From the NCBI GenBank assembly GCA_900755095.1, contig CAAEFE010000098.1:19932-83931 (forward strand): 64,000 nt of DNA. Reading direction: 5' to 3'. The notes beneath the pieces are model-generated. The model searched no databases, was not told the origin of the DNA, and saw only the letters and a program-made list of their open reading frames with translations. Below, piece by piece: positions 7,049-17,500 of this stretch (the first letter of the stretch is position 1; each line of letters starts with the position of its first letter). The stretch comes from an uncultured Bacteroides sp. Its GTDB lineage: Bacteria > Bacteroidota > Bacteroidia > Bacteroidales > Bacteroidaceae. The position numbers and the translations under genes were made by a program.

Positions 7049-10000
7049 ATGAATACAAAATACTTGAAATTTATGTTTTTCCTATTGGTATATTTACTGA
7101 TAGGGACACAGGCATATGCTGAATCCATAGATGTAGGAAGTCCTTACGGCTATTTTAAGAGGTCTTTTATTTCTAATACTAAAACTTCTTTAGCATCGGA
7201 TAGTTATGGAAATTCCAATAATGATGTGCATTATAGATTTCGGATAAATGCTCCAACTGTATTGCTAGTTCATCATGTCGGCTCAGAGTTATCGAATACA
7301 TCTATGTACTTGTTGAAAAAGACAGCAGAGGACAGTATGTATACTGAAATATGCGTTGCACGTGATGACTCACAAATAGAAGAGACTAAAGAAATACAGA
7401 AATACTTACTTTCCTATGATGGTGAACAGGAAAAAAATCTGGCAATAATTCTACAAAATCAGGCTTTTATTTGCATGGTTTTGGAAATGGGGGAATATGA
7501 TCTTGTTTGTGAAGGTAGTACTTTGACGGATGGTGTGAATAATGGGAAGATTTGTACAACCTTTAGTATGTTACAGGAGGGAATGTTAATAGATAGTCCT
7601 ATTGATTTAGGGACGCAAGGTTGTTGCTTTTCCTACGATATGGATGCACATTATAATGTAGGCTTCACCGGGAAACTACCTGTTTATTATAGAGTATGTC
7701 TTAATGAACCAATGTCAATTAATGTGGTAGCTAGATCCAATGCTCTTATACAGGCGTATGTATATGATGAACAGAAATGTGAAATGGAACATAGTTACGA
7801 TGGTAACATAACTGACATGGGGCTTAAAGCTGGTATCTATTATATTTATCTGACTGGGTATGATAAAGATATTTATCTTCATACATCTATAACAGGAGTC
7901 TCTGTTAATACAGGAAACTGCATAGATGTACCAGTTCAAATAACTCAATCATCAAAGGATGGTAGCATATCTTTTGATATGTCTTGTAATACAACTTTAT
8001 ATACAGATAATTATCATGGGAGAGATATCAATGATATGTTTTTTGTTCTTCATTCAGAGGATTCCATTTCTCTTCAGATTATGATTCATCACTTTGAAAT
8101 GATAGGAGGGTTAGAACTTACGCTTATGAAGGGGAAACTAGGAGAAAAAACATTATTCACTATTCAACAAAATGATGACATCAGACTTGAACTTTCTTCT
8201 GGGACTTATTATTTGATTTGCGAAGGGGTAGCGACAAATGGACGTTTTGGACTTAGCATAGAAGGAAAATGTTACAAAGAATCGGAACAACCAGGGCCAG
8301 AGGGACCGGAACCAATGGAGAATTATTCTCCCACAATAAGTTTGAATTATATTCAGACAATTACGCCAATGGTATCTAATGATACGATAAGTAATTTCTC
8401 TTATCTCAGCAAAGCTGTTCATAATATACACTACTTTGATCATTTGGGGAGACCTGTACAGGAAATATCGTATAAATTTTCACCTAAAAAACAAGATATA
8501 GTTATTCACCACGAATATGATGGATTGGGACGTGACAGTAAACAATGGCTGCCTGTTGCTTGCACAAATAAGGAGGCGGGGGCATTTGCTGAACAAGAAG
8601 TTGTATCTGCAGACGCTCGCATTTTGTATGCGGATGATTCGGCATTCAGTTATTCGGTATACGAGGATTCTCCGCTTAATCGTGTGATAGAGAGTTATGG
8701 TCCCGGACAAGCATGGCAAAGTTCCGGACATAGTAATAAAAACAATTATCGTATTAATAATGTCGAAGATTGTTGTTTGTTTCTGGGTGTAGGTGGAACA
8801 CGGGACAATCCTCAATTACTGCAACATGGACACTATTTGGCTTATGAGTTGGATGTCATCGAAACCAGAGACGAGGATGGACATATTAAATACAGTTTTA
8901 TGGATAAAGAAGGACAATTGATATTGTCTCGAAACGTTGCCGACAAAGATACTTTGGATACTTACTATGTTTATGATGATTTTGGATGTCTCTGTTTTGT
9001 ATTGCCACCTAAAGCAGTGGACAATTTAGTAGAAATGTCTCAAGATATATTGGACAAGTATGCCTATCAATATCGCTATGATTATCGCCATCGTTGTATA
9101 AGTAAAAAGATGCCTGATTGTGATTGGATTGAACAAATATATGATCATAATAACCGTCTCTTATTTACTCAGAATGGAGAACAAAGAAAACGCAATGAAT
9201 GGAGCTTTTTCTGCATGGACTTATTGGATCGTCAAGTTCTTACAGGTATGTATCGTGGAACTATACCGAATCGTGAAATTTGTGATGCTTCGGATATATA
9301 CGCAGTATTTGCTCTAGACAGTGTTAATACTTACTATGGTTATAGGATTCAATGTCCGGAAAGCATTCTTACTAATAAGTTAGAAATATTACAAGTGAAT
9401 TATTACGATACGTACGATTATCTTAAATTTTTGCATGGTATTAATAAAGAATTGTTTTATGTCGAAGATACTAAATATGGACGGTTGTATGATAATCAAC
9501 AGGAGCAACACTGTAAGGATCTGCTGACAGGAAATATAACTTTAGTCTTGGGTAACGGGCAGAAACTATATCATAGTTATTATTATGATTATTATCGGAA
9601 TCTTATTCAAGAACGGCATACGACAGTGAATGGAAAGACTTTAGTCTATAAATCTAATTTTAACTTTAGCGGACAGCCAATAGACGTTTGTAAGGAGTAT
9701 GCTACAGATGCTAAGATTCAAAAAAGCTATGTTTATGATCATGCAGGGAGACTGACGAGAGAGGTGAGTATTATTGGAAATGATACAACTGATTTTGTTT
9801 ATTGTTTTGATGAAATCGGAAGGCTTGATAGTTTGATACGGATAAATGGATCAGATTCATTAATAACGACAAATGATTATAATATCCGTGGTTGGTTAAC
9901 TGAGATTGATAGTCCATTTTTTAGGCAGAAATTGCACTATACTGATGGTATGGGTGTTCCTTGTTATAATGGAAATGTTAGTAGTACGACATGGCAGAAT

Positions 10001-11539
10001 GATGCATCAACGACACGTGGTTATCGATTCTCTTATGACGGACTTTCACGACTGAAAGATGCTATTTATGGCGAGGGAGAAGGCTTGGTAAATAATTGTA
10101 ATCGTTTCAACGAGAAAGTGACCGGTTATGACAAGATGGGAAACATCTTGGGTCTCAAACGCTATGGACAGACTGCAGAGAATAGTTATGGTCTGATTGA
10201 CAACCTTTTTCTTACTTACAATGGTAATCAGTTGCAAGCTGTAAACGACGATGTAACGAGTATTGTTTCCAATTATAATTCTGAATTTAAAGATGGAGCA
10301 AAGCAATCTGTAGAATATTCTTATGATTCTAATGGGAATTTAATACAAGATTTAAACAAAAAGATGATTGAAATTCAGTATAATTGTTTAAATTTACCCA
10401 GTCGGATACAGTTTGAGGGTGGAAACAGCATCGCCTTTCTTTATGATGCAAACGGAACAAAAATTCGTACTACACACATAATAAATGGGGTCATTACTTC
10501 CACTGACTACTGTGACAATGCGATCTATGAAAACGGAGTGCTTGATAAACTCTTAACAGGAGAAGGATATATTACCCTATCAGATACTGTTTACCATTAT
10601 TTTCTGCGAGATCATCAGGGTAACAATCGGGTGGTTGTCAGTCAGGATAGAACAGTAGAAGAAGTGAATCATTATTATCCGTTCGGAGGGGTGTTTGCTT
10701 CGGATTCATCTGTTCAGCCTTATAAGTATAATGGCAAGGAACTGGATAGAAGAAACGGATTGGATTGGTATGATTACGGGGCTAGGATGTATGATCCAAT
10801 TTTGGGGCGATTTATGGCTACTGATCCTTTATATGAAATGTCATACTCGGAAAACCCTTATACCTATTGTCTGAATAATCCTTTTAATCGTGTGGATCCG
10901 ACAGGAATGGTATCACATTACAATTGGAAAACTCATCGATATGAGGATGAAAATGGAAATGAAGTTTCTTGGGAACAAGTGAAACAGGAGTATATGCCAG
11001 AAAAAGAATCTAAAGTAGAAAGAACTGAGGATAATTATTCTCAGGAAATATCACTGGTAAATACATTCTTAGTTCCTTGGGGAAATGCAGCTGCTCTTCA
11101 CGCCGGATTGAAATATACTGAACATCCGTTTGGAAAGGGTTACTTTAGAACGAAGAAGGGAAAATATTTTTCAATGAATATTTTTCATCAACCGGAGGGT
11201 ACCAAGTTGGCTAGAAAAGCCAAAGGTCTTGTAAATAGTGCTAAAGGTGCAAAGGATGCAACAAAAATAGCTAGAGGATTAGGTAACGTAGTAGGAGTAG
11301 TCTCTACAGCAATGTCTGGATATCTATTTTATAATGATCCTAGTGTTAGAAATGGTATTGATATTTCTATGGGTATAATTAGTTTTTTCTATTGGCAAGT
11401 TGGTGTAGCTTCTTTTGTCGGATCATCATACTATGATACAAGTGTGATGAACTATAATCAAAAAAAAGAGAATCTCAAAAATGGAGTGAATCCTATTATG
11501 GGCACTTTTAATTTTCAGACAGGGCGATATGATTTCTAA
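7049..11539 (+). CDS. Secreted RHS-core polymorphic toxin candidate
   Basis: 1,496 residues with a signal peptide (hydrophobic 8-22, QAYAES). Residues about 25-420 form a variable N-terminal region with two or three internal beta repeats of pre-peptidase C-like character. YD/RHS repeats follow (many YDHLGRP, YDGLGRD, YDEIGRLDSL-type units). A canonical RHS-associated core lies near 1220-1287: YPFGG, YKYNGKELDR, GLDWYDYGARMYDP, GRFMATDPL, NPYTYCLNNPFNRVDPTGM. The last ~209 residues after DPTGM are unrelated to the repeats; they contain a basic stretch (KLARKAKGLVNSAKGAKDATK) and Gly-rich hydrophobic segments (about 1400-1465). This is the layout of polymorphic toxins, with the shell encapsulating the tip. 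The tip looks membrane-active rather than nuclease-like; that is inference. The gene downstream encodes a membrane protein fitting an immunity role. Confidence 0.85.
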   Translation: MNTKYLKFMFFLLVYLLIGTQAYAESIDVGSPYGYFKRSFISNTKTSLASDSYGNSNNDVHYRFRINAPTVLLVHHVGSELSNTSMYLLKKTAEDSMYTEICVARDDSQIEETKEIQKYLLSYDGEQEKNLAIILQNQAFICMVLEMGEYDLVCEGSTLTDGVNNGKICTTFSMLQEGMLIDSPIDLGTQGCCFSYDMDAHYNVGFTGKLPVYYRVCLNEPMSINVVARSNALIQAYVYDEQKCEMEHSYDGNITDMGLKAGIYYIYLTGYDKDIYLHTSITGVSVNTGNCIDVPVQITQSSKDGSISFDMSCNTTLYTDNYHGRDINDMFFVLHSEDSISLQIMIHHFEMIGGLELTLMKGKLGEKTLFTIQQNDDIRLELSSGTYYLICEGVATNGRFGLSIEGKCYKESEQPGPEGPEPMENYSPTISLNYIQTITPMVSNDTISNFSYLSKAVHNIHYFDHLGRPVQEISYKFSPKKQDIVIHHEYDGLGRDSKQWLPVACTNKEAGAFAEQEVVSADARILYADDSAFSYSVYEDSPLNRVIESYGPGQAWQSSGHSNKNNYRINNVEDCCLFLGVGGTRDNPQLLQHGHYLAYELDVIETRDEDGHIKYSFMDKEGQLILSRNVADKDTLDTYYVYDDFGCLCFVLPPKAVDNLVEMSQDILDKYAYQYRYDYRHRCISKKMPDCDWIEQIYDHNNRLLFTQNGEQRKRNEWSFFCMDLLDRQVLTGMYRGTIPNREICDASDIYAVFALDSVNTYYGYRIQCPESILTNKLEILQVNYYDTYDYLKFLHGINKELFYVEDTKYGRLYDNQQEQHCKDLLTGNITLVLGNGQKLYHSYYYDYYRNLIQERHTTVNGKTLVYKSNFNFSGQPIDVCKEYATDAKIQKSYVYDHAGRLTREVSIIGNDTTDFVYCFDEIGRLDSLIRINGSDSLITTNDYNIRGWLTEIDSPFFRQKLHYTDGMGVPCYNGNVSSTTWQNDASTTRGYRFSYDGLSRLKDAIYGEGEGLVNNCNRFNEKVTGYDKMGNILGLKRYGQTAENSYGLIDNLFLTYNGNQLQAVNDDVTSIVSNYNSEFKDGAKQSVEYSYDSNGNLIQDLNKKMIEIQYNCLNLPSRIQFEGGNSIAFLYDANGTKIRTTHIINGVITSTDYCDNAIYENGVLDKLLTGEGYITLSDTVYHYFLRDHQGNNRVVVSQDRTVEEVNHYYPFGGVFASDSSVQPYKYNGKELDRRNGLDWYDYGARMYDPILGRFMATDPLYEMSYSENPYTYCLNNPFNRVDPTGMVSHYNWKTHRYEDENGNEVSWEQVKQEYMPEKESKVERTEDNYSQEISLVNTFLVPWGNAAALHAGLKYTEHPFGKGYFRTKKGKYFSMNIFHQPEGTKLARKAKGLVNSAKGAKDATKIARGLGNVVGVVSTAMSGYLFYNDPSVRNGIDISMGIISFFYWQVGVASFVGSSYYDTSVMNYNQKKENLKNGVNPIMGTFNFQTGRYDF

Positions 11540-11590
11540 AATTTATATTATTAACCGTCCTTTATTAAAGGATTTAATACAAGAGAATAG

Positions 11591-12007
11591 ATGAATATTA
11601 TAGATTATTTTGTATATCTTATTTTTCGTTTTTTTCATTGTCCTCCTGTAGGAAAAAATGCCAATGATGCTAAATTGTTTTCTCTAATGATAGCGGGCTG
11701 GATTATGGGAATGTTCATTATGACGATAGGATATAGTTATTTGTTGTGTACAAAAAACGAACTGGTATTTTTTTTAAAAGATAGAAGTCCAGTCATAGGT
11801 ATGGTAGTAACTTTTGTGATTTGGATATTCTTATTTTTAGACCATTATTTAATTCGAAAAGAAGCAATCGTCTTATTGGATAAAAAATATAAATTATTTA
11901 CCCCATTAAAGCGAAGAATAATAAAGTGGATCACTATTATAAGTATTATAATGGTTGTTGTAACTTTGTTTATATTAAATAGATATGTCGATATGCTTCA
12001 TTCTTAA
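11591..12007 (+). CDS. Three-helix membrane protein, candidate immunity protein
   Basis: 138 residues, very hydrophobic, with three predicted transmembrane segments at about 32-52, 72-94 and 112-130 and basic loops (RKEAIVLLDKKYK, PLKRR). No signal peptide cleavage site. It starts 51 bases after the RHS toxin gene and is followed by a strong terminator, so the two are probably one unit. Multi-pass immunity proteins commonly protect against pore-forming or membrane-targeting toxins, which fits the hydrophobic tip of its neighbour. No family is recognised, so the assignment rests on position and topology. Confidence 0.7.
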   Translation: MNIIDYFVYLIFRFFHCPPVGKNANDAKLFSLMIAGWIMGMFIMTIGYSYLLCTKNELVFFLKDRSPVIGMVVTFVIWIFLFLDHYLIRKEAIVLLDKKYKLFTPLKRRIIKWITIISIIMVVVTLFILNRYVDMLHS

Positions 12008-12074
12008 TGTGTTGTAAAGGTTGTTTTGAGTTATTCTTGTTTGTTTTTAGCATAGAAGTAACTTGATTTGACGG

Positions 12075-12117
12075 CTACCCTAACATTCAGGACAAGACTC
12101 TATGTTAGGGTAGTTTT
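12075..12117 (+). terminator. Terminator closing the RHS/immunity unit
   Basis: CTACCCTAACAT (12075-12086) and ATGTTAGGGTAG (12102-12113) form a perfect 12-bp stem with a 15-base loop, followed by TTTT. The remaining gap to 12395 is A+T-rich and shows nothing beyond the promoter box near its end. Confidence 0.85.
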
Positions 12118-12364
12118 ATGAATAAAAACATTATAATTAGGAAAACATAAACTAGTAAATTCTAATTAAATCGACAAAGAGCTACCACTATTAAGTTATG
12201 ATTGGGAATAAAATAATAATTTTGCTTTCTGTGAAAATTAAGTTAAAGCATAAACTAGCTAAATGTTACTATATTATATATTAAGCCTGGAATTTATTTT
12301 ATATTTCTAAGAACTTCCACCCATAATTCTCCTCTTTTTCTTTCTTTTTTCTCGCAGGAAAGAA

Positions 12365-12372
12365 TATATTTG
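12365..12372 (+). promoter_or_regulatory. -7 box ahead of the acyl-CoA synthetase gene
   Basis: TATATTTG fits TAnnTTTG, 23 bases upstream of the ORF start. The -33 region is T-rich without an exact TTTG. Confidence 0.5.
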
Positions 12373-12395
12373 TATCCTAGTTTAAACGAAAACCA

Positions 12396-14465
12396 GTGTA
12401 TGATATGATAACAACCCAGTTGCTTCGTCCCGAGAGTATAGTTGTAGTAGGGGCTTCGAATAATGTACATAAGCCGGGTGGCGCTATATTGAAGAATCTG
12501 ATAAACGGAGGTTATCAGGGAGAACTCCGGGCTGTGAACCCGAAGGAGACAGAAGTGCAGGGAGTTCCTGCCTTTGCAGATGTAAAAGAATTGCCTGATA
12601 CCGATTTGGCTGTGTTGGCTGTTCCGGCTGTGATGTGTCCGGATATAGTAGAGACACTGGCAAGCGAGAAGCAGACGCGGGCATTTATCATACTCTCTGC
12701 CGGATTTGGTGAAGAGACACGCGAAGGAGCGTTGTTGGAAGAACGTATACTGGAAACTGTCAACAAATATGGTGCTTCACTGATTGGTCCGAACTGCATC
12801 GGACTGATGAATACATGGCATCATAGCGTCTTCAGCCAGCCTATTCCGAACTTGAACTCAAAAGGAGTCGATCTGATCTCCAGCTCCGGTGCTACGGCGG
12901 TCTTTATTCTTGAAAGTGCGGTGACAAAAGGATTGCAGTTCAATTCTGTCTGGTCGGTAGGAAATGCCAAGCAGATTGGTGTGGAAGATGTGCTGCAATT
13001 TATGGACGAGAATTTTGATCCAGAGAAAGATTCCCGTATCAAGTTACTCTATATTGAAAGTATTCACAACCCGGACAGATTGCTCTTCCATGCCTCTTCA
13101 TTAATAAGGAAAGGTTGTAAGATTGCAGCGATAAAAGCAGGAAGTTCGGAAAGCGGAAGTCGGGCGGCTTCTTCACATACAGGAGCGATTGCCAGTTCCG
13201 ATTCGGCTGTAGAGGCGCTGTTCCGTAAAGCCGGAATCGTGCGTTGCTTTTCCCGCGAAGAGCTGACTACCGTTGGTTGTATCTTCACCCTCCCCGAACT
13301 GAAAGGGAAGAACTTTGCTATCATTACTCATGCCGGAGGTCCGGGAGTAATGCTGACGGATGCTTTGAGCAAAGGCGGACTGAATGTCCCTAAGCTGGAA
13401 GGTGAACTGGCGGAAGAACTGAAAGCCCAACTCTTTCCCGGAGCTTCCGTAGGAAATCCGATTGACATCCTTGCCACCGGTACACCGGATCATTTGCGTA
13501 TCTGCATCGACTATTGCGAAGAAAAATTAGACAATATAGATGCTATCCTGGCTATCTTCGGCACACCCGGACTGGTGACCATGTTTGAAATGTACGATGT
13601 CCTTCATGAAAAGATGCAGACCTGTCACAAGCCTATATTCCCTGTTCTTCCCTCCATCAATACAGCAGGAGCGGAAGTGGCGGCATTCCTTGCCAAAGGA
13701 CACGTGAACTTTTCCGACGAAGTGACTTTGGGAACTGCACTGTCCCGCATTGTCAACGCCCCGAAGCCGGCGGTGCCTGAGATTGAACTGTTCGGAGTCG
13801 ATGTACCGAGAATCCGTCGTATCATTGATTCCATCCCGGAGAATGGATACATCGAACCTCATTATGTGCAGGCATTGCTGCACGCAGCCGGTATTTCATT
13901 GGTCGATGAATTTGTTTCCAATAAAAAGGAGGAAGTCGTGGATTTTGCCCGTCGATGTGGATTCCCGGTAGTAGCCAAAGTAGTAGGTCCTGTACATAAA
14001 TCGGATGTCGGCGGCGTAGTACTGAACATTAAAGGGGAACAGCATCTGGCACTTGAATTTGATCGTATGATGCAGATTCCCGATGCAAAAGCGATCATGG
14101 TTCAACCTATGCTCAAGGGCACGGAACTTTTTATTGGTGCAAAATATGAAGAAAAGTTCGGGCACGTGGTACTTTGCGGTTTGGGGGGCATTTTTGTGGA
14201 AGTTTTGAAAGATGTATCTTCCGGTTTGGCGCCCCTTTCTTATGAAGAGGCTTATTCAATGATTCGCTCCTTGCGTGCCTATAAAATTATCCAGGGAACA
14301 CGTGGACAAAAAGGAGTAAACGAGGATAAATTTGCTGAGATTATCGTTCGTTTGTCTACCTTGCTCCGGTTTGCAACAGAAATTAAAGAAATGGATATAA
14401 ACCCGCTCCTGGCCACTGAGAAGGCGGTTATAGCGGTGGATGCGCGTATCCGAATAGAAAAATAG
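12396..14465 (+). CDS. ADP-forming acetate--CoA (acyl-CoA) ligase, fused alpha-beta subunits
   Basis: 689 residues (ATG 12405 is an alternative start). Residues about 5-135 are the CoA-binding Rossmann domain (SIVVVGASNNVHKPGGAILKNL). Succinyl-CoA ligase-like domains follow to about 460, with the phosphorylated histidine in SHTGA at His261. Residues about 475-689 are the ATP-grasp domain (FPVVAKVVGPVHKSDVGGV; GLGGIFVEVLKDVSSGLAPL; INPLL). The reaction interconverts acyl-CoA + ADP + Pi with acid + CoA + ATP, giving substrate-level ATP from fermentation acids. The related protein acetyltransferase (Pat/PatZ) carries an added GNAT domain, which is absent here. It stands alone between the RHS locus and the HTCS gene. 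Confidence 0.9.
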   Translation: MYDMITTQLLRPESIVVVGASNNVHKPGGAILKNLINGGYQGELRAVNPKETEVQGVPAFADVKELPDTDLAVLAVPAVMCPDIVETLASEKQTRAFIILSAGFGEETREGALLEERILETVNKYGASLIGPNCIGLMNTWHHSVFSQPIPNLNSKGVDLISSSGATAVFILESAVTKGLQFNSVWSVGNAKQIGVEDVLQFMDENFDPEKDSRIKLLYIESIHNPDRLLFHASSLIRKGCKIAAIKAGSSESGSRAASSHTGAIASSDSAVEALFRKAGIVRCFSREELTTVGCIFTLPELKGKNFAIITHAGGPGVMLTDALSKGGLNVPKLEGELAEELKAQLFPGASVGNPIDILATGTPDHLRICIDYCEEKLDNIDAILAIFGTPGLVTMFEMYDVLHEKMQTCHKPIFPVLPSINTAGAEVAAFLAKGHVNFSDEVTLGTALSRIVNAPKPAVPEIELFGVDVPRIRRIIDSIPENGYIEPHYVQALLHAAGISLVDEFVSNKKEEVVDFARRCGFPVVAKVVGPVHKSDVGGVVLNIKGEQHLALEFDRMMQIPDAKAIMVQPMLKGTELFIGAKYEEKFGHVVLCGLGGIFVEVLKDVSSGLAPLSYEEAYSMIRSLRAYKIIQGTRGQKGVNEDKFAEIIVRLSTLLRFATEIKEMDINPLLATEKAVIAVDARIRIEK

Positions 14466-14510
14466 GACTATTCTTTCATTCATTGAGACATATTTTCTAT
14501 CTTTAGGCAG

Positions 14511-14518
14511 TAATTTTG
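14511..14518 (+). promoter_or_regulatory. -7 box for the hybrid two-component gene
   Basis: TAATTTTG matches TAnnTTTG; TTGA lies about 25 bases upstream. A start near 14525 would leave a 40-base leader before ATG 14565, which argues against the TTG at 14526 as the translation start. Confidence 0.5.
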
Positions 14519-14564
14519 CCTACATTTGATAACTCAAAACAAAAAGGTAGAAAATACGTATAGT

Positions 14565-17500
14565 ATGAAGAAAGCTTTAGTACTCCTGGTAAGTTTTATA
14601 TGCTATCAAATCGTCTGTCATGCACAAGTGATGGATGAGCATTATTATTTCAAAAACCTAAGTGTACAGAATGGATTATCCCAAAATACAGTAAACGCTA
14701 TTTTGCAGGATAAACAGGGCTTTATGTGGTTTGGAACAAAGGACGGACTGAACCGGTATGATGGTTTGTCATTTCGTCAGTTCAAGCACGACGGTCGCAG
14801 TCAGAGAAGCATTGGCAATAATTTCATAACAGCGCTTTATGAGGATGCGGAAGGAAACATTTGGGTAGGTACGGATGTGGGACTCTATATCTATTATCCG
14901 GAGAATGACTCGTTCCGGCATTTTGAAGAACTGAGTGCGGAAGAAACCAAGATAGAACACACTGTGACAGCGATTGTGGGAGATGACCAGAGATGCGTCT
15001 GGATTGCGGTAGAGTCTCAGGGACTCTTTTGTTATGATTTGGAGAAAGAGAAACTTCAGAATTTTACCTTGAAAAACTTTCCTTTCATTTCCACTAATGT
15101 CCAGTCTTTTGTCTTTGATAACAGCGGAACTCTCTGGATAGGCTGCTATGGTGACGGACTCTTTTATTCAAAAGACCGTCTGAAAACACTTCAACCCTAC
15201 ATCTCTCCCGTCGACAATAAGGAAACTTTCGAGAACGATGTCGTAACTACTCTTGTAAAAGGTGCCTATAATTGTCTGTATATCGGCTCTTTGAGAGGTG
15301 GGGCAAAGGAGTTGAACCTAACTTCCAACAAATTACATGATTTGCTTTCCGTTGATGAAAATGAAGAACCGGTTCTTTGTCGTAACTTGCTGGTTGCTTC
15401 TGATAATGAATTATGGATAGGGGCGGAATCCGGAATTTATATTTATAACCTTCGAATGGGCAAATATGTCCATTTGCGCAGTTCAATCAATGATCCATAT
15501 TCTCTCTCTGACAATGCGGTCTATTCACTATGTAAGGATCGTGAAGGAGGCATATGGATTGGTTCTTATTTCGGGGGAGTGAACTACTATCCCCGTTTCT
15601 ATACTTACTTTGAAAAGTATTATCCGAAAGGGACAGATAATGGTTTGCATGGAAAAAGAGTACGTGAGTTCTGTCAGGACAATCAGGGGATCTTGTGGAT
15701 CGGTACGGAAGATGGAGGATTGAACCGCTTTGATCCGAAAACAAAAACCTTCTCTTTCTTTACTCCAAGTAATGCGTTCACTAATGTTCATGGATTATGT
15801 CTGATTGGCGATCATCTTTGGGTAGGAACTTTTGCGAAAGGAGTGAAAGTTATTGATACACGTACGGGAGCGATTGTGAAAACATATCAGAAAACCGATT
15901 CGCCACGTTCATTGATAGATAATAGCGTTTTTTCTATTTGTCAGACAACAACGGGAGATATTTATTTGGGTACTTTGTTTGGTTTGCTGCGCTATAATAA
16001 GCAGACCGATGATTTTGACCGGATACCGGAACTGAACGGTAAGTTTGTATATGATATCAAAGAAGATTCCGGCAGTAATCTATGGCTGGCGACCTATGCT
16101 AATGGGGCCTATTGCTATAATGTCAATGAAAAGAAATGGACCAATTACTTGCACGATGAAAACAACCCTAGAAGTCTGCCGTATGATAAGGTATTGAGCA
16201 TTTTCGAAGATTCTCACCGACAAATCTGGTTAACTACACAAGGTGGAGGTTTCTGCAAGTTTCATCCCGAAACAGAAACTTTTACTAGCTATGATTCCCG
16301 TAACGGATTGCCGAATGATGTTGTTTATCAGATTGTGGAAGATAAAGAAGGCCTTATGTGGCTGACAACCAATAATGGTCTGGTGTCTTTTCAGCCTGCC
16401 ACGGGAGCGATGAAAGTATATACTACCGCCAACGGTCTGTTGGGCGAGCAGTTTAACTATCGTTCCAGCTTTGAGACGGAAGATGGAACGATTTATCTGG
16501 GCAGTATTGACGGCTTTGTCGCTTTTAATCCGAAAAACTTCTCTGAAAATAAGTCTCTTCCATCCATTGTGATTACGGACTTTTTGTTGTTCGGAAAAGA
16601 AGTATATCCTGGTGATCCTTCGTCTCCGCTGAAGAAAAGTATTAATTTCTTGGATGAGCTGGTTCTTCAGCCTGATCAGAATTCTTTTTCATTTCGTGTC
16701 GCTGCTTTGGATTTCCAGGCTCCGCGAATGAATCAGATCATGTATAAGTTGGATGGCTTTGATGATGAATGGCTGCCCGTTGGAGAGAGTCCTGTGGTAT
16801 CCTATTCCAACTTGTGGTATGGCAATTATACCTTCCGTGTGAAAGCTTCTAACAGTGACGGAGTATGGAACGAAAATGAAGTATCTTTGATCGTTCGTAT
16901 ACTTCCTCCTTTTTATCTTACTATCTGGGCTTATTGCGTATATGTTTTGCTGATCATAGGCTGCTCCCTGTATGCTGTGTGGTATTTCAAGCAGCGAAGT
17001 AACTATAAGCATCGCAGGCAGATGGAGAAGTTCGAGCAGGAAAAGGAACGCGAGATCTATCATGCAAAGATCGACTTCTTTACGAATGTAGCTCACGAGA
17101 TACGTACTCCGCTGACTTTGATTAAAGGTCCACTAGAGAATATTATTCTTAAGAAAAAGGTTGATGCGGAGACGCGTGAGGATCTGAATATTATGAAGCA
17201 GAATACGGAACGTTTGCTGAATCTGACGAACCAATTACTAGACTTCCGCAAGACGGAAAGTCAGGGATTCCGTTTGAACTTTGCTAAATGCAACATCACG
17301 GAGGTGCTGAAAGAAACCCACCTGCGGTTTACTTCTCTTGCCAAACAGAAAGGACTGGAATTTACCCTGCAACTGCCCGAGACGGATTTTTATGCTCATG
17401 TCAATCAAGAGGCATTCACCAAGATTATCAGTAACTTGCTGAACAATGCCGTGAAATATTCGGAACATTATATACACGTATCTCTGGAGGTGACCGAGGG

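Noticed and set aside
3880..12007. Type VI secretion effector locus
   Set aside because: RHS proteins can be T6SS effectors, but no PAAR, VgrG, Hcp or sheath gene is present and both RHS proteins carry Sec signals.
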